Assembly (NCBI RefSeq): GCF_003265705.1
Contig: NW_020313045.1
Span: 2,156,759 to 2,220,758, forward strand
Reading direction: 5' to 3'
Source of the DNA: Callorhinus ursinus
Lineage: Eukaryota; Chordata; Mammalia; Carnivora; Otariidae
Length of the DNA stretch: 64,000 nucleotides
In this document: positions 60,050-64,000 of the stretch, one piece after another
Position numbering within the stretch: position 1 is the first letter of the stretch
Layout: each line of letters begins with the position of its first letter
Translations under genes and position numbers: made by a program
The notes under the pieces: generated by a model
Seen by the model: only the letters and a program-made list of their open reading frames with translations
Told to the model about the DNA's origin: nothing
Database searches by the model: none

Positions 60050-60215
60050 GGCAGAGGATGCCGGGAAAATGCTCCCTTGGTCAGTTTCCTCATCTGTGAA
60101 GGGGTGTCCGTAATAGCACCAACTACCCTTCTGATGATTATGTGAGATAATCCACTTTGAAAGCACTTTGCACAATGCTTGGCACGCACAAAATGCTCAA
60201 TCGATGTTGGAGATC
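60050..60215 (+). mobile_element. MIR SINE fragment
   Basis: 'ggtcagtttcctcatctgtg', 'taatagcaccaactaccctt', 'tatgtgagataatccacttt', 'cacaatgcttggcacgcac', 'aaaatgctcaatcgatgttg' follow the 3' two thirds of MIR closely. Confidence 0.85.
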
Positions 60216-60280
60216 TGTCACCAGCAGAATTATGTGTAAAAAAATTGGGGCAAAAAGATCCCAGAAGATATGGATTCCAT

Positions 60281-60344
60281 TTATATATATATATATAAAT
60301 ATATATAAATAAATATATAAGAGATATATATATATATGTATATA

Positions 60345-60383
<39 letters not shown>
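60281..60383. repeat. (TA)n microsatellite
   Basis: About 100 bases of almost only T and A, mainly TATA units with scattered AAAT, GAGA and GTAT interruptions. Self-complementary, so it can extrude as a cruciform. Likely polymorphic in length. Confidence 0.95.
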
Positions 60384-60385
<2 letters not shown>

Positions 60386-60709
60386 TAAAATACCACAGCC
60401 ATGAATCTGAATAATTACTGAGTTTTTTTTTCCCCCCAAAGCACTTTCAGAGGACCTCCCATTTTTCTCCTCCTACCAACACAGAAATCACTACAGCTGG
60501 TGTGTTTCACGAAAAGCGCCAGAACCACAGCAGCCAGCCCGGTACCGCATGAACTCTCAGGACCGTCGTGGCGGTGACCGCGGGAATGCCCCGGCTGCTG
60601 GAGGGAAGGACGGCCTGCCACACACATTTAACATGGGGTGCTGGACCTCAGAGCTCCAGTTGGCAACACTGGTGCTTCAGGTGATGGCGAAAAACCGCCC
60701 GCGTTATTT

Positions 60710-60815
60710 GTCAAGGAAGGAAAAAAAAAGAGAAAGAAAGGAAGGGAGGGAGAGAGGGAGGAAAAAAGAAAGGAGAAGGAAAGAAGGAAGGAAAGAGAGA
60801 GAGAGAGAAAGGTGA
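60710..60815. repeat. Purine-rich (GAAA/GGAA)n tract
   Basis: More than 100 bases of almost only A and G on the plus strand. The predicted Glu/Lys/Arg-rich or, on the other strand, Phe/Leu/Ser-rich frames across it are artefacts of this composition. Confidence 0.92.
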
Positions 60816-62395
60816 AGAGGGGAAAGAAGTGTTTATAGAAGCCAGCTGCTTGGGCCCTGGCGCCAGGAGCCCCTCCTCCTGCTATTTCGCGCTTGCAACC
60901 CCACTGCCCCCACTGGCACAGGTACAACGAAATGTTGACTCCAATGCTTCAGAGAGCACTCGACTGATTTTGTACATGATTAATTGCCAAAGACATGGCT
61001 GGCCATATGGAACAGAGAAAGCATCAAGTAATTCATACTTCTGTATGGGATCGCTTGGCCCCTGTTGTTTTAATGTACAGGAAAGAGCTAGTATAGCACA
61101 GCCCTGGTGTCTTGCCCCTGACAGCCCATTAAGAAATCTCAAAGCACCTAGTCGAAGTTATGCTGTTGGCTTTTCAATAGCAGCCCAATAAAACAGAAGC
61201 AAAGCTTTCCAACTAGTCTTAAATCTTTCACATACAGTACATTAACTACTGTGGCTAAAACAACGGGCTTCTTATGATAGGAAATGCGATTTGATTTCTA
61301 GTCTCTGCATACTTACTGAAAGCCTTTTTTTGACCTTTATGGAGTTTACAAAATCATTGTTCTTTTCCCCCCTCTGTTTTCCAAGTAGCCTAATAGATTC
61401 GTTGGCTTCTGCAGAGTCTACTCTTAGTCACTGCTGCACGCGGTCTGGATCATAAAGCTGATTCACACAGAGGTGGAAGAAACGGCATAATTATTCTTAC
61501 CAAGAGAGCCCAGGAATCATTCTGGCTTCTGAGGCGCTAGCTTTCTTAAAAAACCAGAAGACAACGAAAGCTACACACCGGGGGGGAGCCTCACAAACAC
61601 AGTGAGCCTTACCACACACTTCCCACCCCGCTCCCTTTCCCATCACTCTGTGAAATGAATCCATTCGACGTGGGAAAAAAATACCAATTTATTTTCCAGA
61701 TGCTCTACTGTTGGCTCTGGGTGACACTCTATGCCAGGCAAAAGGAGAAGGTGCCAACCTCGGGTGCAATGCTGTCCCCACTTGCAGTCTATTAGCTCTG
61801 GCCATTACAAAAATCTTTGCAGACCGTTATTTTCAGGTTGAGGGGAAATGCATATACATTTCCGTGAAGTTTTCCTTTCCAGGATTTTCAAATGACAGCA
61901 CTAAAAACTGTAATACCATCACCGGTAGTTTCCTTTGTCAGGTCGGAGGTGTGCTGGCCGGGGATGACTCTGTTGGCACTTTTCATGAAAAAATATTTAT
62001 ACAATGTTTTACGTCTGAGGATTTTTAGGTGGTGAAATTATCCTCCCACCAGAAGACACCATATACGGGAAATTCCCCTTGACTGCCTATTCATTAGCAG
62101 GAGTGTAATTGCCCCTACTGTTGAGGTGAACTAACAGCCCATTTAGAGCTCTAAGCCAATGGCAATTTCTCTGCCTCCCCGCCACCTCCCCTTCCTCAGA
62201 ACATGCTGGTACTTTCCAGGATGAGCAGCTCGACCAGTAAACAATTCATGAAACAGAGGGCAACAGCAAGAGGCTCGAAAGGAAAAAAAAAAAAAAAAAA
62301 AGGCATTGAAATTGACTCGGTAATGTAGCAATGAAGACACCCTGCGAGATTTCTACAGAGACAAGAAGCCTTCTCACCCACCATTATGTGATAGA
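60816..62395. other. Unique block, candidate regulatory DNA
   Basis: Repeat-free after 60840. 60920-61260 contains 'gtacatgattaattgccaaag' and further AT-rich motifs and is the segment I would most readily guess to be conserved. 61700-62030 is similar. A 120-codon frame (60829-61191) and a 105-codon frame (61711-62028) overlap these. A run at 62281-62300. Confidence 0.4.
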
Positions 62396-62399
62396 TATT

Positions 62400-62540
62400 T
62401 CCTGTTTTATTCATGGGATGCTCCATGGGGTATGATGGTAATGTAATTCCTATTTTACAGATGGGAAAACTGAGTTTGGGGTGCTGAAATGCCCAAGAAT
62501 AATACACACTTCAGGGGCAGAGGCATGAGCATGTGAAATC
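62400..62540 (-). mobile_element. MIR SINE, minus strand
   Basis: 'tgatagatatttcctgtttt', 'taattcctattttacagatg', 'ggaaaactgagtttggggtg', 'ttcaggggcagaggcatgag' are reverse-complement MIR in order. Confidence 0.65.
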
Positions 62541-63684
62541 TTTGCATGTCTAGCTGACTGCTCACTGCAGTGGAAGCTCTAACAGATTATATGTAAAAGT
62601 ATTATATGTAATATATACATAGAGACAGTGAAAAGAAATTCACATGAAAGTATCTTCCTGAAATCTCATCCATGGAAACAAACCCCTACCTTAGCTTCCT
62701 CGCTTCGATAAAGAAATTAAAAGGTTTAGACTACAAACACGGCACACAGGGATACTCCCTGGATCCAGAATTAAATGTGGACATCTGCATGCATCTCACA
62801 TAATGAACTCGAGAATGACAGCGGGCTTCTTCCCAATTACTTCCCAATTCAGCAGTGCCTTGCCTTATCTGTGTCTTTTCATCAGAAACTATTCACTCCA
62901 CAAATAAAAAAGCAACAATTCTCCCAACCCTGCCACAACACACATGGCCCCCGACTCCCAGCCACTGCTTCTAAGAATCTCCCTGTGCTAATCTAGTCAT
63001 TGGACTAACTATTAATTGGAGGTGAAGAATGGCTAGCTACACCGAGCACTCCATAACTGATCCACTGGTGACGTTTAGCCTAAAAGTGGCTTAGCTGTGT
63101 CCCATCCTTGGGCAAGTGAAAAGTTACCCAAGATCTCCATCAGATCAGCTCTCCCCTTCCCCCAAACAGCAGTAGCACAAAGGCTGAAGGGGTCTGTCAT
63201 GCACACTGGATTATATGAAGTGTAAAACATTGGGGGAGCGGGGAAGGGGAGGGGAGGCCTTTGAAAGGGAACGGGGGAAAAAGAAATCACACTTGCAAGA
63301 GGATCCAGCTGACAGCCCAGTCCCTAACAAGTGAGACAAGTGAATATGTTTGGAAACATTGTGAATGCAGGAAGAGTGCGGGCCTTTTGTCTGTGGCCCT
63401 ACAGTGTGTCTTTAACCCAACTGCTGCCTGCATCACTGAACATATGTTTTCTACACAAGAACTGAAGCAGAAAAGGCTCTTTGTTATAATTCACTCCTTT
63501 GTATTTATCTGTCCCACCCACCCCCTGCCCACCCCCACACTCAGTAACATCCAAACCAAAGCCCTGGTGGAAACTTTAACTGCCCACGAGAGTGAGGCCA
63601 GAATGCCCAGCCGGGACCCTTCTCCTGCCCCCCCAGGCCTAGAGAACTGCTCTCCTCACAATGGCAGGAGCAGCAAGAGGGCAC
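62541..63684. other. Unique sequence
   Basis: No gene recognised. C-rich low complexity lies near 63520-63538. The 175-codon frame 63261-63788 ends inside a MIR element and shows no domain. Confidence 0.5.
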
Positions 63685-63860
63685 GCTTATTTAGGGCCTA
63701 CTATGTGCTCGGTGTCGCAACAAGCATTTTATCCACATCATCCCATTTAACCCAACAGTCACCATTGTATGAGGCACCTTTATTTTAAAGATGAGAAGAC
63801 GGCGGCACCACCGAGAGAGTCAATAATCCCCAGAGCCACAAGGGAAGAGTTCAGTTTTAG
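63685..63860 (-). mobile_element. MIR SINE, minus strand
   Basis: 'tagggcctactatgtgctcg', 'gcattttatccacatcatcc', 'tattttaaagatgagaagac' and 'cagagccacaagggaagag' are reverse-complement MIR in the right order. Confidence 0.7.
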
Positions 63861-63948
63861 ATGTGTGGTGCTGGCAATGCTCTGGGGGCATCAAACTGGG
63901 CGACAGAGCTGGAGAGAAATGCAGATGTAGGATTTGAGAATATGGGAA

Positions 63949-63953
<5 letters not shown>

Positions 63954-64000
<47 letters not shown>
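63954..64000. repeat. (CA)n microsatellite, cut by window end
   Basis: At least 47 bases of uninterrupted CA repeat continuing beyond the window. Purity makes it a likely polymorphic marker. Confidence 0.98.

Noticed and set aside
60549..60838. Lys/Glu/Arg-rich small proteins on the plus strand
   Set aside because: They translate a purine-only simple repeat (60710-60815).
63261..63788. Plus-strand open frame of 175 codons
   Set aside because: It enters a minus-strand MIR after 63685 and crosses a C-rich low-complexity stretch. No motif seen.

Overview
This is mammalian nuclear DNA, almost certainly from a carnivoran and probably from the arctoid branch (bear, seal or weasel-like). The main evidence is sixteen copies of the tRNA-Lys-derived carnivore SINE (SINEC/Can-SINE), with its head 'gcgcctgggtggctcag', its internal 'gatcgagtccc' box, a CT-rich middle and an AATAAA/poly-A tail. 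A 5'-truncated L1 of carnivore type with a perfect 19-base target-site duplication agrees with this. The arctoid placement is inference from the SINE variant.

I find no protein-coding gene, exon, tRNA, rRNA or CRISPR array that I can support. The longest open frames (212, 199, 175, 171 codons) show no domain, no codon bias that I can see and no splice context, and several run through recognisable repeats. The window is best read as intergenic or deep intronic sequence of about average GC content.

Layout. 1-3060 is mostly unique. 3066-3141 is a tiny L1 insertion and 3473-3712 a minus-strand SINE. 4680-5670 is an old L1 broken by two SINEs. 6630-8610 is an old L1 with one SINE inside it. 8745-19370 is mainly unique, with MIR pieces and an L1 tail at 13200-13620. 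19379-19606 is a near-complete hAT DNA transposon. 20226-21246 holds two plus-strand SINEs. 24430-25530 is an L2/MIR cluster. 26544-26747 is a minus-strand SINE. 28880-35320 is mostly unique, with one good MIR. 35323-36105 holds three plus-strand SINEs in under 800 bases. 39140-43240 is a dense patch of MIR and L2 copies that includes an unexplained 80-base inverted repeat. 44162-44988 and 50672-51302 are L1 insertions with target-site duplications. 53383-54050 is a SINE nest with an inverted pair. 54560-55190 is an L1 tail, 55599-55804 a minus-strand SINE and 56400-57720 a long L2. 58274-58466 is an older SINE. 60281-60383 is an AT microsatellite, and the window ends inside a CA microsatellite.

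Several long repeat-free blocks (22.3-23.4, 30.1-31.1, 34.1-34.8, 36.8-37.7, 46.2-50.2, 60.9-62.1 kb) contain homeodomain-type TAAT cores. They are candidates for conserved regulatory DNA, but conservation cannot be judged from one sequence. I did not find a previously undescribed biological system. The most unusual things are structural: the 80-base inverted repeat at 39925-40394, the nested inverted SINE pair, a SINE with a possible transduced 3' segment, and an insertion that consists only of a tail.
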